64,000 nucleotides of DNA from Pseudomonas vanderleydeniana (GCF_014268755.2 NZ_CP077093.1:4142001-4206000); one strand, 5' to 3'. Shown: positions 37,354 to 46,559, counted from the stretch's first letter. Translations and numbers: made by a program. Notes: a model not told the origin generated them from the sequence alone.

Positions 37354-38387
37354 CAGGACACCTCTACCGCATGGCTCTGTCGCTCCACCAACTGGCCGAT
37401 CGGCTCCAGGCTCAAGCCCAGCTCGGCGGCGACGGCGAGAAACTCCGCCTGCCCCTCGGGGGTGACGGCTACCAGCAGGCCGCCACTGGTCTGTGGGTCG
37501 CACAGCACGCGCTTGTGTAGTTCACGCAGCGGGCCGATCTTGCTCGCATAGCTGTCGAAGTTACGCAGCGTGCCGCCCGGAATGCAGCCCTGCTCCAGGT
37601 AATACTCGACTGCGGCCAGGCGCGGCACCTGCTCGTAGACGATACGGGCGGTCAGGCCACTGCCGTCGGCCATTTCCACCAGGTGCCCCAACAGGCCGAA
37701 ACCGGTGACATCGGTCATCGCGCTGACCCCGGCCAATTTGCCGAAACGGCTGCCGGGCTTGTTCAGAGTGCACATCCAGTCACGGGCGACGCCGACGTCT
37801 TCGCTGCGCAGCTTGCCTTTCTTTTCCGCAGTGGTGAGCACGCCAATGCCCAGCGGCTTGGTCAGGTAGAGGATGCTGCCGGCGGTGGCGGTGTCGTTAC
37901 GCTTCATGTTGCGTTTGTCCACCAGCCCGGTGACGGCCAGGCCGAAAATCGGCTCGGGCGCATCGATCGAGTGCCCACCGGCGAGCGGGATGCCCGCGGC
38001 GTCGCACACCGAGCGGCCGCCACGAATCACTTCACGGGCGACCTCCGGCTGCAACACGTTCACCGGCCAACCGAGGATCGCGATGGCCATCAACGGGTCA
38101 CCGCCCATGGCGTAGATGTCACTGATCGCGTTGGTGGCAGCAATTCGGCCGAAATCGAAGGGATCGTCGACGATCGGCATGAAAAAGTCGGTGGTCGAAA
38201 CCACCCCGCGCTCTTCATCGATGGCGTACACCGCCGCGTCGTCGCGCGAGGCGTTGCCGACCCAGAGTTTCGGGTCGAGGTTCTGGGCACCGCTGCCCGC
38301 CAGGATCACTTCCAGCACCTGGGGCGAAATCTTGCAGCCGCAGCCGGCGCCGTGGCTGTACTGGGTCAGGCGAATCGGTTCGCTCAT
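37353..38387 (-). CDS. selD: Selenophosphate synthetase
   Basis: 344 residues. The N-terminal glycine-rich [11 protein letters not shown] carries the catalytic Cys16 (E. coli Cys17 equivalent) with Lys19 next to it. ATP-binding acidic loops include [13 protein letters not shown] and [14 protein letters not shown]. It makes selenophosphate from selenide and ATP. The catalytic position is Cys, not selenocysteine. It is the first gene of the selD-mnmH operon. No selA or selB is in the window. Confidence 0.96.
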   Translation of the reverse strand: MSEPIRLTQYSHGAGCGCKISPQVLEVILAGSGAQNLDPKLWVGNASRDDAAVYAIDEERGVVSTTDFFMPIVDDPFDFGRIAATNAISDIYAMGGDPLMAIAILGWPVNVLQPEVAREVIRGGRSVCDAAGIPLAGGHSIDAPEPIFGLAVTGLVDKRNMKRNDTATAGSILYLTKPLGIGVLTTAEKKGKLRSEDVGVARDWMCTLNKPGSRFGKLAGVSAMTDVTGFGLLGHLVEMADGSGLTARIVYEQVPRLAAVEYYLEQGCIPGGTLRNFDSYASKIGPLRELHKRVLCDPQTSGGLLVAVTPEGQAEFLAVAAELGLSLEPIGQLVERQSHAVEVS

Positions 38388-38611
38388 CGGTCAACCTCAC
38401 AGTATGAAATGCCTCGATTCTAACAGACCCGCCGCCACTCGCTCGCCCCGCGCATGGCCCAATCGTGGGCATGGTCGGCCCGATCCGCGCTACCGAGGGC
38501 CGTCTGACAGCCCAAGATCAGGCTGCACTGCCGTTCAAGGCCCCCTTGGCAGTCGCAACACCCGCACTGGCGCCCCGCATCGACCTCCAACAACATGGGA
38601 ACCCACCTATT

Positions 38612-39937
38612 ATGACCAAGGCAAAACCGAGCCTCGCCTGGCAGATCCTCATCGGTCTGATCCTGGGCATCGCCGTTGGCGCGCTCCTCAACCATTTCAG
38701 CACCGACAGGACCTGGTGGATCGCCACCTTCCTGCAGCCGGCGGGCGACCTGTTCATCCGCCTGATCAAGATGATTGTCATCCCGATCGTCATCGCCTCG
38801 CTGATCGTCGGTATCGCCGGCGTCGGCGACGGCCGCAAGCTGGGTCGTATCGGCTTCAAGACCCTGCTCTACTTCGAGCTCATCACCACCCTGGCAATCG
38901 TCGTCGGCCTGGTGTTGGCCAATCTGTTCCAGCCCGGCCACGGTATCGACATGAGCCAGCTGGGCACCACCGACATCTCGCAGTACGAAAAGACCACTCA
39001 CGAAGTGGAGGCCAACCACGCCTTCATCACCACGCTGCTGAACCTGGTGCCCTCGAACGTGTTCGCCGCCATCGCACGGGGCGACATGCTGGCAATCATC
39101 TTCTTCTCGGTGATGTTCGGTCTGGGCCTGTCGAGTCTGCGGGACGAGCTGCGCCTGCCCCTGGTGCAGGTACTGGAAGGGGTTTCGCAGAGCATGTTCA
39201 AGGTCACGCACATGATCATGCGCTACGCCCCGCTAGGGGTGTTCGCGCTGATTTCGGTGACCGTCGCCAACTTCGGTTTCGCCTCGCTGCTGCCACTGGC
39301 CCGGCTGGTGGGCCTGGTGTACGTGGCCATCGCCTTCTTCGGGCTGGTGGTACTCGGACTGGTGGCCCGCTTCTGCGGCTTTTCGGTACTCAGGCTGATG
39401 CGCATCCTCAAGGCCGAACTGATCCTGGGCTATTCCACCGCCAGTTCGGAAACCGTGCTGCCACGCATCATCGAGAAAATGGAAGCCTACGGTGCCCCTC
39501 GGGCGATCAGCCGCTTCGTGGTACCGACCGGCTACTCGTTCAACCTTGACGGTTCGACCCTGTACCAGAGCATCGCCGCCCTATTCATCGCGCAGTTGTA
39601 TGGTATCGACCTGTCCCTGGGACAGCAGATCACCCTGGTCCTGACATTGATGGTCACCTCCAAGGGTATCGCCGGGATCCCGGGCGTGTCCTTCGTGGTG
39701 CTGCTGGCGACCCTGGGCAGCGTCGGCATTCCACTGGAGGGCCTGGCCTTCATCGCCGGGGTGGATCGGATCATGGACATGGGACGTACCGTTCTCAATA
39801 TCATCGGCAATGCCCTCGCGGTGCTGGTCGTGGCACGCTGGGAAGGCATGTACGACGATGCGGCCGGCGAGCGCTACTGGAAATCCCTGGAACAGCCACA
39901 CTCAACCGATGGACAGGTATTGGCTGCCGAGCGTTAA
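38612..39937 (+). CDS. gltP: Glutamate/aspartate:proton symporter, DAACS family
   Basis: 441 residues with DAACS features: YSTASSETVLPRIIEKMEAYG hairpin, TGYSFNLDGSTLYQ, a GIPGVSFVVLLATLGSVGIP loop and IAGVDRIMDMGRTVLNIIGNA. It is closer to E. coli GltP than the paralogue at 29037 in the N-terminal sequence (SLAWQILIGLILGIAVGALL). The 49 open codons upstream of ATG 38612 are not transporter-like. Uptake of glutamate and aspartate is the likely role. It precedes the AraC-PhzF-RidA group on the same strand. Confidence 0.88.
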   Translation: MTKAKPSLAWQILIGLILGIAVGALLNHFSTDRTWWIATFLQPAGDLFIRLIKMIVIPIVIASLIVGIAGVGDGRKLGRIGFKTLLYFELITTLAIVVGLVLANLFQPGHGIDMSQLGTTDISQYEKTTHEVEANHAFITTLLNLVPSNVFAAIARGDMLAIIFFSVMFGLGLSSLRDELRLPLVQVLEGVSQSMFKVTHMIMRYAPLGVFALISVTVANFGFASLLPLARLVGLVYVAIAFFGLVVLGLVARFCGFSVLRLMRILKAELILGYSTASSETVLPRIIEKMEAYGAPRAISRFVVPTGYSFNLDGSTLYQSIAALFIAQLYGIDLSLGQQITLVLTLMVTSKGIAGIPGVSFVVLLATLGSVGIPLEGLAFIAGVDRIMDMGRTVLNIIGNALAVLVVARWEGMYDDAAGERYWKSLEQPHSTDGQVLAAER

Positions 39938-40037
39938 GGGATAGACTGGGGCCACCTGCGGGATCCGTGTCGATCTCCAGGGCCCCTTCGCGACGCTGCG
40001 GCGAAGAACGATCACACGAAGCACCGGGAGTCAGCCC

Positions 40038-40877
40038 ATGGCCCACCTATCGCCCAAACTCGGCGGCATGCTGCCCGAAGTGTTCCGCCTGGAGCTCAGC
40101 GAAAGCACCGGCTATGCCCAGGACTGGCATGCCCACGACTGTCACATGCTGCTATTGCCGCGCCAGGGCGGGCTGCTGCTGTCGACCGAAAGCAACGCCA
40201 ACACCCTGCACGTCTCGCGCCAGGGCTTTTCCCTGGTGCCGGCAGACTTCGCCCACTCGACCCAGGCTGCGCCCGGACGGGAAAAACACCTGGCGCTGTA
40301 CATCGACCCGCGCTACATCGAGCATCACGCCAGGGCCGCCGGCTACGCCGAACTGCTCGGCCGCACCCGTCTCTGCGGGCTCTGGCAAGGCAGCGAAGCC
40401 CTGGAAAGCATCCTGCACCTGCATGACCAACTGGCGCGCACCCATGGCACCGAAGCCTTCCAGCGTCAGTTGCCACACCTCAACCACCTGCTGTTCGAGG
40501 AGTGCGCCCGACTGATCGCCTGCCAGCAGCCCCTGCCACAGGTGGGTGAAAGCCTGGACAACGCCCGACTGGTGCGGGATATCCAGACCTATGTGCGCGA
40601 ACACCTGCTCGATGAACTCGATGTCGACAGCATCGGCTATCAGTTCCACCTGTCACGGCGCCACCTGACCCGCCTGTTCAAGTCCTTCGCCGGGGAGACC
40701 CTGGTGGACTTCACCAACCGTACCCGGGTCGAGACCGCCGCCCGGCTGATTTCCAGCACGTCACTGTCGATTCTCGAGGTCAGCCTGGCCGTCGGCCTCG
40801 ACTCCCCCTCCTATCTGGCGCGGCTGTTCAAGCGCTACCTGGGCCTGGCACCACGAGACTTGCGCAAACCCCACTGA
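40038..40877 (+). CDS. AraC family transcriptional regulator
   Basis: 279 residues with an N-terminal cupin-like sensing domain (WHAHDCHMLLLPRQGG) and a C-terminal double HTH (DELDVDSIGYQFHLSRRHLTRLFKSFAGETLVDF and SILEVSLAVGLDSPSYLARLFKRY). It begins 100 bases after gltP and ends 100 bases before phzF on the same strand, so it may regulate either. Confidence 0.92.
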   Translation: MAHLSPKLGGMLPEVFRLELSESTGYAQDWHAHDCHMLLLPRQGGLLLSTESNANTLHVSRQGFSLVPADFAHSTQAAPGREKHLALYIDPRYIEHHARAAGYAELLGRTRLCGLWQGSEALESILHLHDQLARTHGTEAFQRQLPHLNHLLFEECARLIACQQPLPQVGESLDNARLVRDIQTYVREHLLDELDVDSIGYQFHLSRRHLTRLFKSFAGETLVDFTNRTRVETAARLISSTSLSILEVSLAVGLDSPSYLARLFKRYLGLAPRDLRKPH

Positions 40878-40977
40878 GGCGCTGGCCCAAACGTCCGCAT
40901 CGGCGACCCGATCGTCGCGGCAAGCCTTCTCCCCCGACGCGACAATCGACCTCCTCCCATCCCTTTCGAGGTCTGCC

Positions 40978-41883
40978 ATGCGTGATGTACAGGTTGTAGA
41001 AGTGTTCAAGTCCGCGAGCGGAGGCGGCAATCCTGCCCCCATCGCCGTCGATGCCGAAGGCCTGACGGCTGAGCAGATGACGGCCATCGCCCGTCGCTAC
41101 GGGCATGAAAGCGGTTTTGCGTTTCATCCCGAACAGGCCGCCGACAACGACTACCGCTTCCGCTTTTTCGTCCCGCTGCACGAGATGAGCATGTGCGGCC
41201 ACGCGACCATCGGCACCGTGTGGCTGCTGCACAAGCTCGGCCGACTGCAGCGGGAGCGATTGTCCATCGAGACCCTGAGCGGCACCGTCACCGCCCATGT
41301 CCAGGGCCTGGAGTCGCAAGACCCGTTCATCGAGATATCCCAGCCGGTCGGCACCGTGGAGCCGCTCAGCCGCCCCGAACTGCGCGAGGAAATCATCGAG
41401 GCGATCGGTCTCAGGGCCGAAGACATCCTCGACCTGCCGCTGCTCAACGCGGCCACCAGTCGGGTCAAGACGTTGATTCCGGTACGCAACCCGGCGCTGC
41501 TCGATGCCGCCCGCCCGGATTCAGCACGCATCGAGGCACTGTGCGAGCTGATCGACTCCACCGGTTTCTACCTGTTCTGTCCGCGCCCTGGCATCGAACG
41601 ACAATTCGACAGCCGACAGTTCCCCAAGGCCTCCGGCTACCCCGAGGACGCCGCCACCGGTATCGCCGCCACAGCCCTGGCTTTCGGCCTGCTGCAATAC
41701 GGTCTGATCGAAAATGGCGAGCGATCGATTCTGGTCCATCAGGGCCGTGCCATGGGCCGGCCTTCGGATATCCATGTGCGCTTCGAACTGGACGGACAAG
41801 GCCAGCCGAACGGCTGTTTTGTCGGTGGCTACAGTGCCTTCGCCACCTGGCAGCAGCCGGAGGCAGATCATCATGGCGCCTGA
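40978..41883 (+). CDS. PhzF family isomerase-like protein
   Basis: 301 residues with the two-fold PhzF/diaminopimelate-epimerase-like layout: VFKSASGGGNPAPIAVDA at the N-terminus, catalytic Glu in RYGHESGFAF (Glu45 in PhzF), MCGHATIGTVWLL, and SGYPEDAATGIAATALAFGLLQ in the second half. Family members isomerise or process small amino or hydroxy acids; phenazine genes are absent, so this is not a phenazine gene. It overlaps the RidA-like gene by 11 bases, implying co-translation. Confidence 0.9.
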   Translation: MRDVQVVEVFKSASGGGNPAPIAVDAEGLTAEQMTAIARRYGHESGFAFHPEQAADNDYRFRFFVPLHEMSMCGHATIGTVWLLHKLGRLQRERLSIETLSGTVTAHVQGLESQDPFIEISQPVGTVEPLSRPELREEIIEAIGLRAEDILDLPLLNAATSRVKTLIPVRNPALLDAARPDSARIEALCELIDSTGFYLFCPRPGIERQFDSRQFPKASGYPEDAATGIAATALAFGLLQYGLIENGERSILVHQGRAMGRPSDIHVRFELDGQGQPNGCFVGGYSAFATWQQPEADHHGA

Positions 41884-42379
41884 TCCGCAGTGGCTGCCCT
41901 TGCCCCAGGTACTGCCACCCTTTCGGGAGACGTTGCTCGCGCTCTACCCGGACGCTGCGCAACGCTTTGTCGCGCCGCGCCATTTCCGTCTGAGCCAGCG
42001 TGACGGCAACCTGCTATGGGTGTCCGGCCAGGTACCGCGCTACAACGAGGAGATCCGCTACACCGGTCGCGTCGGCGAACAGTTGTCCCTCGACCAGGCC
42101 CGGCAGGCCGCCCGCCTGTGCATGGCGAACTTCCTGTCGATCGTCGCGGCCGCCTGCGACGGCGACCTGCAACGGGTCGAGCAGGTGATCCGGATCACCG
42201 GCTACGTGCGTGCCACGGCCGATTTCGGCGCACAGTCGGAGGTGATCAACGCCGCATCCGAGGTACTGGTGCAACTGTTCGGCGAGCGTGGCGAACATGC
42301 CCGATCGGCCATCGGTGTGCACTCCCTGCCCGGCGCTGCCGGTGTCGAGATCGAAGGCGTGGTCCGGCTCAGGTCCTGA
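41873..42379 (+). CDS. RidA family protein
   Basis: About 168 residues of the YjgF/RidA (Rid) fold: FRLSQRDGNLLWVSGQVPRY, then QARLCMANFLSIVAAACDGDLQRVEQVIRITGYV and the C-terminal HSLPGAAGVEIEGVVRL. Rid proteins hydrolyse reactive enamine/imine intermediates from PLP enzymes or act in degradation pathways. The Arg of the canonical active site (R105 in RidA) has no clear match here (HARSAIGVHSLP), so it belongs to a divergent Rid subgroup. Translational coupling to PhzF suggests both act on the same metabolite. Confidence 0.87.
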   Translation: MAPDPQWLPLPQVLPPFRETLLALYPDAAQRFVAPRHFRLSQRDGNLLWVSGQVPRYNEEIRYTGRVGEQLSLDQARQAARLCMANFLSIVAAACDGDLQRVEQVIRITGYVRATADFGAQSEVINAASEVLVQLFGERGEHARSAIGVHSLPGAAGVEIEGVVRLRS

Positions 42380-42474
42380 GCAGCGGCGCCCGGCGTTTTC
42401 CTTTACCATGGTGTCTGATCGCGCTTCGGCCAGTCCGGGGCGCTCCCTCGATCAGCAGTGGAACGGGCCAGGCC

Positions 42475-43290
42475 ATGGGTAGAGACACGTCGAGCGCCGA
42501 CTGGGTGCAACGCGCACCGCAGACCAGCCATATGGAGCGTTTCGAAGCGTTCTTCCATGGCCATCGATTCAGCCCCCACCGCCATGACACCTATGCCATT
42601 GGCCGTACGTTATCCGGGGTACAGAGCTTCAAGTACCGTGGCAGCCAACGCCACAGCCTGCCCGGCGGGACCATGGTGCTGCACCCGGATGAGGTCCACG
42701 ATGGCCGGGCCGGCACCCACGATGGCTTCCAGTACCGGATGATCTACCTCCAGCCTTCACTGATCCAGGCAGCCCTGGGCGGCCAGCCGCTGCCTTTCGT
42801 GCCCGGTGGGATCAGTGGCGATCCACGCCTGCGGATCGCCACCGAAACCCTGCTGCAGAGCATGGACCGCGCACTCGATCCGCTGGAGGAACAGGATGCG
42901 ATCTTCGAGCTGGCCCACGCGCTGAATGCGGTGTGCGGCGCGCCGGTCAAGCGGCGCAGTTTCGACTACCAGGCGGCCGAGCGTGCCCGGGAGTTCATTC
43001 ACAGCGCCCTGGACCGTACCGTGACCCTCGATGAACTGGCCGAACACAGTGGGCGTGACCGCTGGGCGCTGAGCCGTGATTTTCGCCTGCTGTTCGGGAC
43101 CAGCCCGTATCGCTACCTGAGCATGCGTCGGCTGGATCTGGTGCGCTCGCTGCTCGCCCAGGGCCATTCGCTGGGTGAGGCGGCGTTGATGGCCGGGTTC
43201 GCCGACCAGAGCCACATGAACCGTCAGTTCCGCTCTACCTTCGGCCTGGCGCCAGGGCACTGGGCGAAGATACAACGACTGGCGGGCTGA
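42475..43290 (+). CDS. AraC family transcriptional regulator
   Basis: 271 residues: an N-terminal AraC-binding cupin domain (FSPHRHDTYAIGRTLSGVQSF, LHPDEVHDGRAGTHDGFQYRMIYL) and a C-terminal HTH pair (TVTLDELAEHSGRDRWALSRDFRLLFGTSPYRYLSMRRL and LGEAALMAGFADQSHMNRQFRSTFG). It follows the PhzF-RidA pair on the same strand after 95 bases and may regulate it. Histidines in the sensor domain could bind a ligand or metal. Confidence 0.92.
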   Translation: MGRDTSSADWVQRAPQTSHMERFEAFFHGHRFSPHRHDTYAIGRTLSGVQSFKYRGSQRHSLPGGTMVLHPDEVHDGRAGTHDGFQYRMIYLQPSLIQAALGGQPLPFVPGGISGDPRLRIATETLLQSMDRALDPLEEQDAIFELAHALNAVCGAPVKRRSFDYQAAERAREFIHSALDRTVTLDELAEHSGRDRWALSRDFRLLFGTSPYRYLSMRRLDLVRSLLAQGHSLGEAALMAGFADQSHMNRQFRSTFGLAPGHWAKIQRLAG

Positions 43291-43346
43291 CTGGCCGGGA
43301 AACGGGGCGCAAGATACAGCGGCGGGCGAACGCCCGTGGGAAGGGA

Positions 43347-43418
43347 GTATTGCCGGCGCCACGATTGGCGCCGGCAATACGCCTGGGGCAACGAACCGAG
43401 CGGGTCGTTGCCCCAGGC
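43347..43418. terminator. Two back-to-back perfect hairpins between convergent genes
   Basis: Hairpin A has GTATTGCCGGCGCC (43347-43360) and its exact complement (43367-43380) with a 6-base loop. Hairpin B has GCCTGGGGCAACGA (43381-43394) and its exact complement (43405-43418) with a 10-base loop. They abut with no spacer. A small hairpin CGGGCG/CGCCCG lies upstream (43323-43336). Hairpin B starts 6 bases after the fabV stop on the reverse strand. No U-runs follow, so factor-assisted termination or mRNA end protection is likely. Confidence 0.6.
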
Positions 43419-43423
43419 GCGAC

Positions 43424-44620
43424 TCAAGCCTGGATCAGGTTGGCGATCGCCACGTCCGGGCTGACGTCGGCGTCGTAGTCCACACCTTCGACACCGAAGC
43501 CGAACAGGCGCAGGAACTCGGCCTTGTAGCCAGCGAAGTCGGTCAGTTCGTTTAGGTTCTCGGTGGTCACTTCGTTCCACAGCTTGGCGACCAGGTCCTG
43601 CACTTGCGGAGCCAGTTCCTTGTAGTCGGCGCGCAGGCGGCCGTCCTCGTCGAGGATTGGAGTCGGCGAGTACAGGCTGTCCTTGTACAGGCCGTAGACC
43701 TGCTCGATGCAGCCTTCGTGAACGCCCTGCTCCTTCATCACCTTGAACAGCAGCGACAGGTACAGCGGCATGATCGGGATGGCCGAGCTGGCCTGGGTGA
43801 CCACGGCCTTGAGGACCGACACACGGGCGTCGCCGCCCTTGGCTGCCAGGCGCTCACGGATGCTCAGGACCTTCTGGTCCAGGTCTTTCTTGGCGGCGCC
43901 AATCGAACCGTTCCAGTAGATGTCGTGGGTGACCTTCTCGCCCAGGTAGGTGAAGGCGGTGGTCTTGGCGCCGTCGGCCAGCACGCCGGCTTCGTCCAGC
44001 GCGTCGATCCACAGCTGCCAGTCTTCGCCACCCATGACCTTGACGGTACCGGCGATTTCTTCCTCGCTCGCCTGCTCCAGGGTGGTTTCGGCAACCACTT
44101 CCTTGTCGGTGTTCAGGCCGCGCTGGGTGATCGACTTGCCGATCGGCTTGAGCGTCGAGCTGTAGACCTCACCGGTTTTCGGGTCGGTACGGCGTGGCGC
44201 CGCCAGGCTGTAGACCACCAGGTCGATCTTGCCCAGGTCGCGCTTGATGGTCTCGATGGTCAGGCGCTTGACTTCGTCGGAGAAGGCGTCGCCGTTGATG
44301 CTCTTGGCGTACAGGCCTTCAGCCTCGGCGAACTTGTGGAACGCGGCGCTGTTGTACCAGCCGGCGGTGCCCAGCTTGCCTTCGTCACCTTCGCGCTCGA
44401 AGAACACGCCCAGGGTCTTGGCGCCGCAACCGAATGCGGCGGTGATGCGTGCAGCCAGGCCATAGCCGGTAGAGGCGCCGAGCACCAGGACGTTCTTCGG
44501 TCCGTCAGTGACCGGGCCTTGCTGGGTGACATAGTCAATCTGTTGCTTGACGTTGGCTTCGCAGCCCACCGGATGAGTGGTCACACAGATAAAGCCACGA
44601 ACGCGTGGTTTGATGATCAT
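43424..44620 (-). CDS. fabV: Enoyl-[acyl-carrier-protein] reductase FabV
   Basis: 398 residues, the length of FabV/trans-2-enoyl-CoA reductases. The NADH-binding loop [21 protein letters not shown] and the FabV catalytic Tyr-x8-Lys (Tyr235, Lys244 in [10 protein letters not shown]) are present. It catalyses the last reduction of fatty-acid elongation; FabV enzymes resist triclosan. It is monocistronic, with AAGGGGAC about 5 bases before the ATG and a double hairpin at its end. Confidence 0.97.
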   Translation of the reverse strand: MIIKPRVRGFICVTTHPVGCEANVKQQIDYVTQQGPVTDGPKNVLVLGASTGYGLAARITAAFGCGAKTLGVFFEREGDEGKLGTAGWYNSAAFHKFAEAEGLYAKSINGDAFSDEVKRLTIETIKRDLGKIDLVVYSLAAPRRTDPKTGEVYSSTLKPIGKSITQRGLNTDKEVVAETTLEQASEEEIAGTVKVMGGEDWQLWIDALDEAGVLADGAKTTAFTYLGEKVTHDIYWNGSIGAAKKDLDQKVLSIRERLAAKGGDARVSVLKAVVTQASSAIPIMPLYLSLLFKVMKEQGVHEGCIEQVYGLYKDSLYSPTPILDEDGRLRADYKELAPQVQDLVAKLWNEVTTENLNELTDFAGYKAEFLRLFGFGVEGVDYDADVSPDVAIANLIQA

Positions 44621-44836
44621 AAGGTCCCCTTTTCTCTTAGGCCTGTATCGACGCTGATGATGATAACGTCGCGGATTCTAGTCGTAGACGCTCAAAAAGC
44701 CCATGCGTCACTGCTTTTACAACATCGCTTGTCACGGCAGACGGCAAAATAGCCTGCCTTGCATCGCCTGGGCCTTGATTCCCCGCCCGGCGGACAACAT
44801 TCTAGCCAGCCCCTCCACTGCGAACCCTTATCGACC

Positions 44837-45781
44837 ATGAGTAGCCCGACTCCCGCGGAAACCGATAGTGACGTCTACAAGACCCTGCTCGAATCGACCC
44901 GGGCCATTCCCTGGCGGATCGACTGGAAGACCCTGACCTTCAGCTACATCGGCCCGCAGATCGAGAGCCTGCTCGGCTGGGCGCAGGACAGTTGGGTCGG
45001 CATCGATGACTGGGTCTCGCGCATGCACCCGGACGATCGCGAGTACGTGGTGAACTTCTGCGTCTCGCAGTCCAAGGCCGGTGTCGACCATGAGGCCGAC
45101 TACCGCGCGCTGACCCGCGACGGCGAGTACGTGTGGATCCGCGACGTGGTGCATGTGGTGCGCAAGGACGGGGAAGTCGAGGCGCTGATCGGTTTCATGT
45201 TCGACATCAGCGAGCGCAAGAAAACCGAGGAACACCTGGTGCGCCTGCAGAAGCAACTGGAGGAATACTCTTTCCAGGACGGCCTGACCGGCATCGCCAA
45301 CCGCCGCATGTTCGACACCGTGCTCGCCCGCGAGTGGGAGCAGGCCCAGCGCAGCCAGCTGCCGCTGTCGTTGATCATCATCGATATCGACTTCTTCAAG
45401 CAGTACAACGACCACTACGGTCACATCAAGGGCGACGAGGCCCTGCGCCAGGTCGCACAGACCCTGGCTCGCGCAGCCAACCGCCCACGGGATTTCATCG
45501 CCCGGATCGGCGGCGAGGAGTTCGTCTGGCTGTTGCCGGAAACACCGGCGGACAAGGCCCGGCAGATTGCACAGAACTGCCTGCAACTGGTGCGCCAGCA
45601 GCAGATTCCCCATGAGAAATCGGCGGTGTCCGAATCGCTGAGTATCAGCCTCGGGGTCGGTACCACCCGCGCCACTCCTGAAGAACCGGCACTGGGCTTT
45701 GTCGAGAAGGTCGACGAGTTGCTGTACCGGATCAAGCGCAATGGGCGCATGGGCGCCGAGTACGCCGACTTCAGCGAGTAA
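44837..45781 (+). CDS. PAS-GGDEF diguanylate cyclase
   Basis: 314 residues: an N-terminal PAS domain (about 20-125: FSYIGPQIESLLGW, YVWIRDVVHVVRKDGEVEALIGFMFDISERK), a coiled linker, then a GGDEF domain. The active-site motif is GGEEF (225-229) and the inhibitory I-site RPRD (216-219) lies five residues before it, so an active, product-inhibited c-di-GMP synthase is expected. It has no membrane segments. The start at MSSPTPAE follows a short gap from the divergent fabV gene. Confidence 0.93.
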   Translation: MSSPTPAETDSDVYKTLLESTRAIPWRIDWKTLTFSYIGPQIESLLGWAQDSWVGIDDWVSRMHPDDREYVVNFCVSQSKAGVDHEADYRALTRDGEYVWIRDVVHVVRKDGEVEALIGFMFDISERKKTEEHLVRLQKQLEEYSFQDGLTGIANRRMFDTVLAREWEQAQRSQLPLSLIIIDIDFFKQYNDHYGHIKGDEALRQVAQTLARAANRPRDFIARIGGEEFVWLLPETPADKARQIAQNCLQLVRQQQIPHEKSAVSESLSISLGVGTTRATPEEPALGFVEKVDELLYRIKRNGRMGAEYADFSE

Positions 45782-45879
45782 CCGCCCCGCTCCACGGTTT
45801 TGTGCAAAACCACAGAATCTCCCACAAGGTGGAGAAACTGCTACGGAACCGCTCTAGCACGGGACTCGATACAATCGGG

Positions 45880-46078
45880 CGGGTTTGTATCAATAATGAC
45901 TATTGATGCGACTGATAAGCGATAAGCCGGCAGCGATGGTACTGTGCTCCCCGATGGCAAAGTTATGCCTCAATCGGTTTCCAGCAGGCTGCTGGAACAG
46001 TCATTGGGCCGTACTCTTCTTCATCATCCTTTGGTTAAGACTTCAGCTACTGTACTCCCCGTGCAGTAGCTTTTTTTT
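45880..46078 (+). ncRNA. Candidate small RNA with C-rich repeats and intrinsic terminator
   Basis: A roughly 500-base gene-free region after the GGDEF gene contains a strong terminator (46045-46078) and, upstream of it, a stem with 9-base arms TTCCAGCAG/CTGCTGGAA (45979-45997). The motif ACTGTRCTCCCCG occurs twice, at 45941-45953 and in the terminator loop (46049-46061), giving two exposed CUCCCC seeds. A -10-like TACAAT (45870-45875) and a 19-base palindrome starting ATCAATA (45887-45905) lie at the 5' side. The 5' end is uncertain. I could not match it to a named sRNA. Confidence 0.55.
46045..46078 (+). terminator. Rho-independent terminator
   Basis: AGCTACTGTAC (46045-46055), loop TCCCC, then GTGCAGTAGCT (46061-46071) form an 11-bp stem with a single G-U wobble, followed by a run of eight T (46071-46078). 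This is the clearest intrinsic terminator in the window and lies about 265 bases after the nearest upstream coding region, which supports an independent short transcript. Confidence 0.85.
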
Positions 46079-46239
46079 AACCGGGCTGCCCGCCGCCTAC
46101 CTCCCCCGCTACCGAACACCTCGCACAATCATCCCCTCGCCCAACTCGAACGGCGCCCGAACGCCCCGCACATTGGCAGGGAACCGGGCAGTCGGATATT
46201 GGGAGTTGCTCGTTATCTTTTGTCCGTTAGGGTTTGCCC

Positions 46240-46273
46240 GCCGCCACTTGTCCGGTCTGGCGCAAGTGGCGGC
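46240..46273. terminator. Perfect 11-bp hairpin downstream of the small secreted protein gene
   Basis: GCCGCCACTTG (46240-46250) and CAAGTGGCGGC (46263-46273) pair exactly around a 12-base loop. It lies 11 bases past the stop of the reverse-strand gene ending at 46285 and could end that transcript, but no U-run follows in either direction. The rest of 46079-46239 shows nothing I can support. Confidence 0.4.
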
Positions 46274-46284
46274 ACGGGATTGGA

Positions 46285-46497
46285 TCAGGCCTGCATGTCT
46301 TCCAGGTAACGGCCCTGCGGCGTGTGGCTGGAGCCGTTCTCGACCAGCAGCGGCGTCTTCTGCTGCTCGCCGACCGGCGTCAACTGGAAGCAGTGTCCAT
46401 CCGGGCATTGGCGTTTTTCGGTCGCGGCGTCAGCGTGTACCGCGGCACCGGCCAGGGAGAAAGCGATCGCACTCAGGTAGGTTTTGACGTGGTTCAT
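46285..46497 (-). CDS. Small exported protein, function unknown
   Basis: 70 residues with a Sec signal (MNHVKTYLSAIAFSLAGAAVHA). The short mature part contains CPDGHCFQLTPVG and ends TPQGRYLEDMQA. The CxxxxC spacing could form a disulfide loop. It lies 62 bases downstream of the DUF2790 gene on the same strand and may be co-transcribed with it. No homologue comes to mind. The start was chosen at the signal peptide. Confidence 0.6.
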   Translation of the reverse strand: MNHVKTYLSAIAFSLAGAAVHADAATEKRQCPDGHCFQLTPVGEQQKTPLLVENGSSHTPQGRYLEDMQA

Positions 46498-46559
46498 GGC
46501 ATGCACTCTCGTATCAGAAATAGAAAACCCAACAGGGCAAGGGCGAAACGTTCCAAGGC

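Noticed and set aside
40978..41883. PhzF as evidence for a phenazine biosynthesis locus
   Set aside because: No other phz gene is nearby; PhzF-family proteins are widespread and functionally diverse.
45903..46487. A 194-codon forward frame across the GGDEF downstream region
   Set aside because: It runs through an intrinsic terminator and a perfect hairpin, and its translation has no protein-like pattern; an RNA gene is a better reading.
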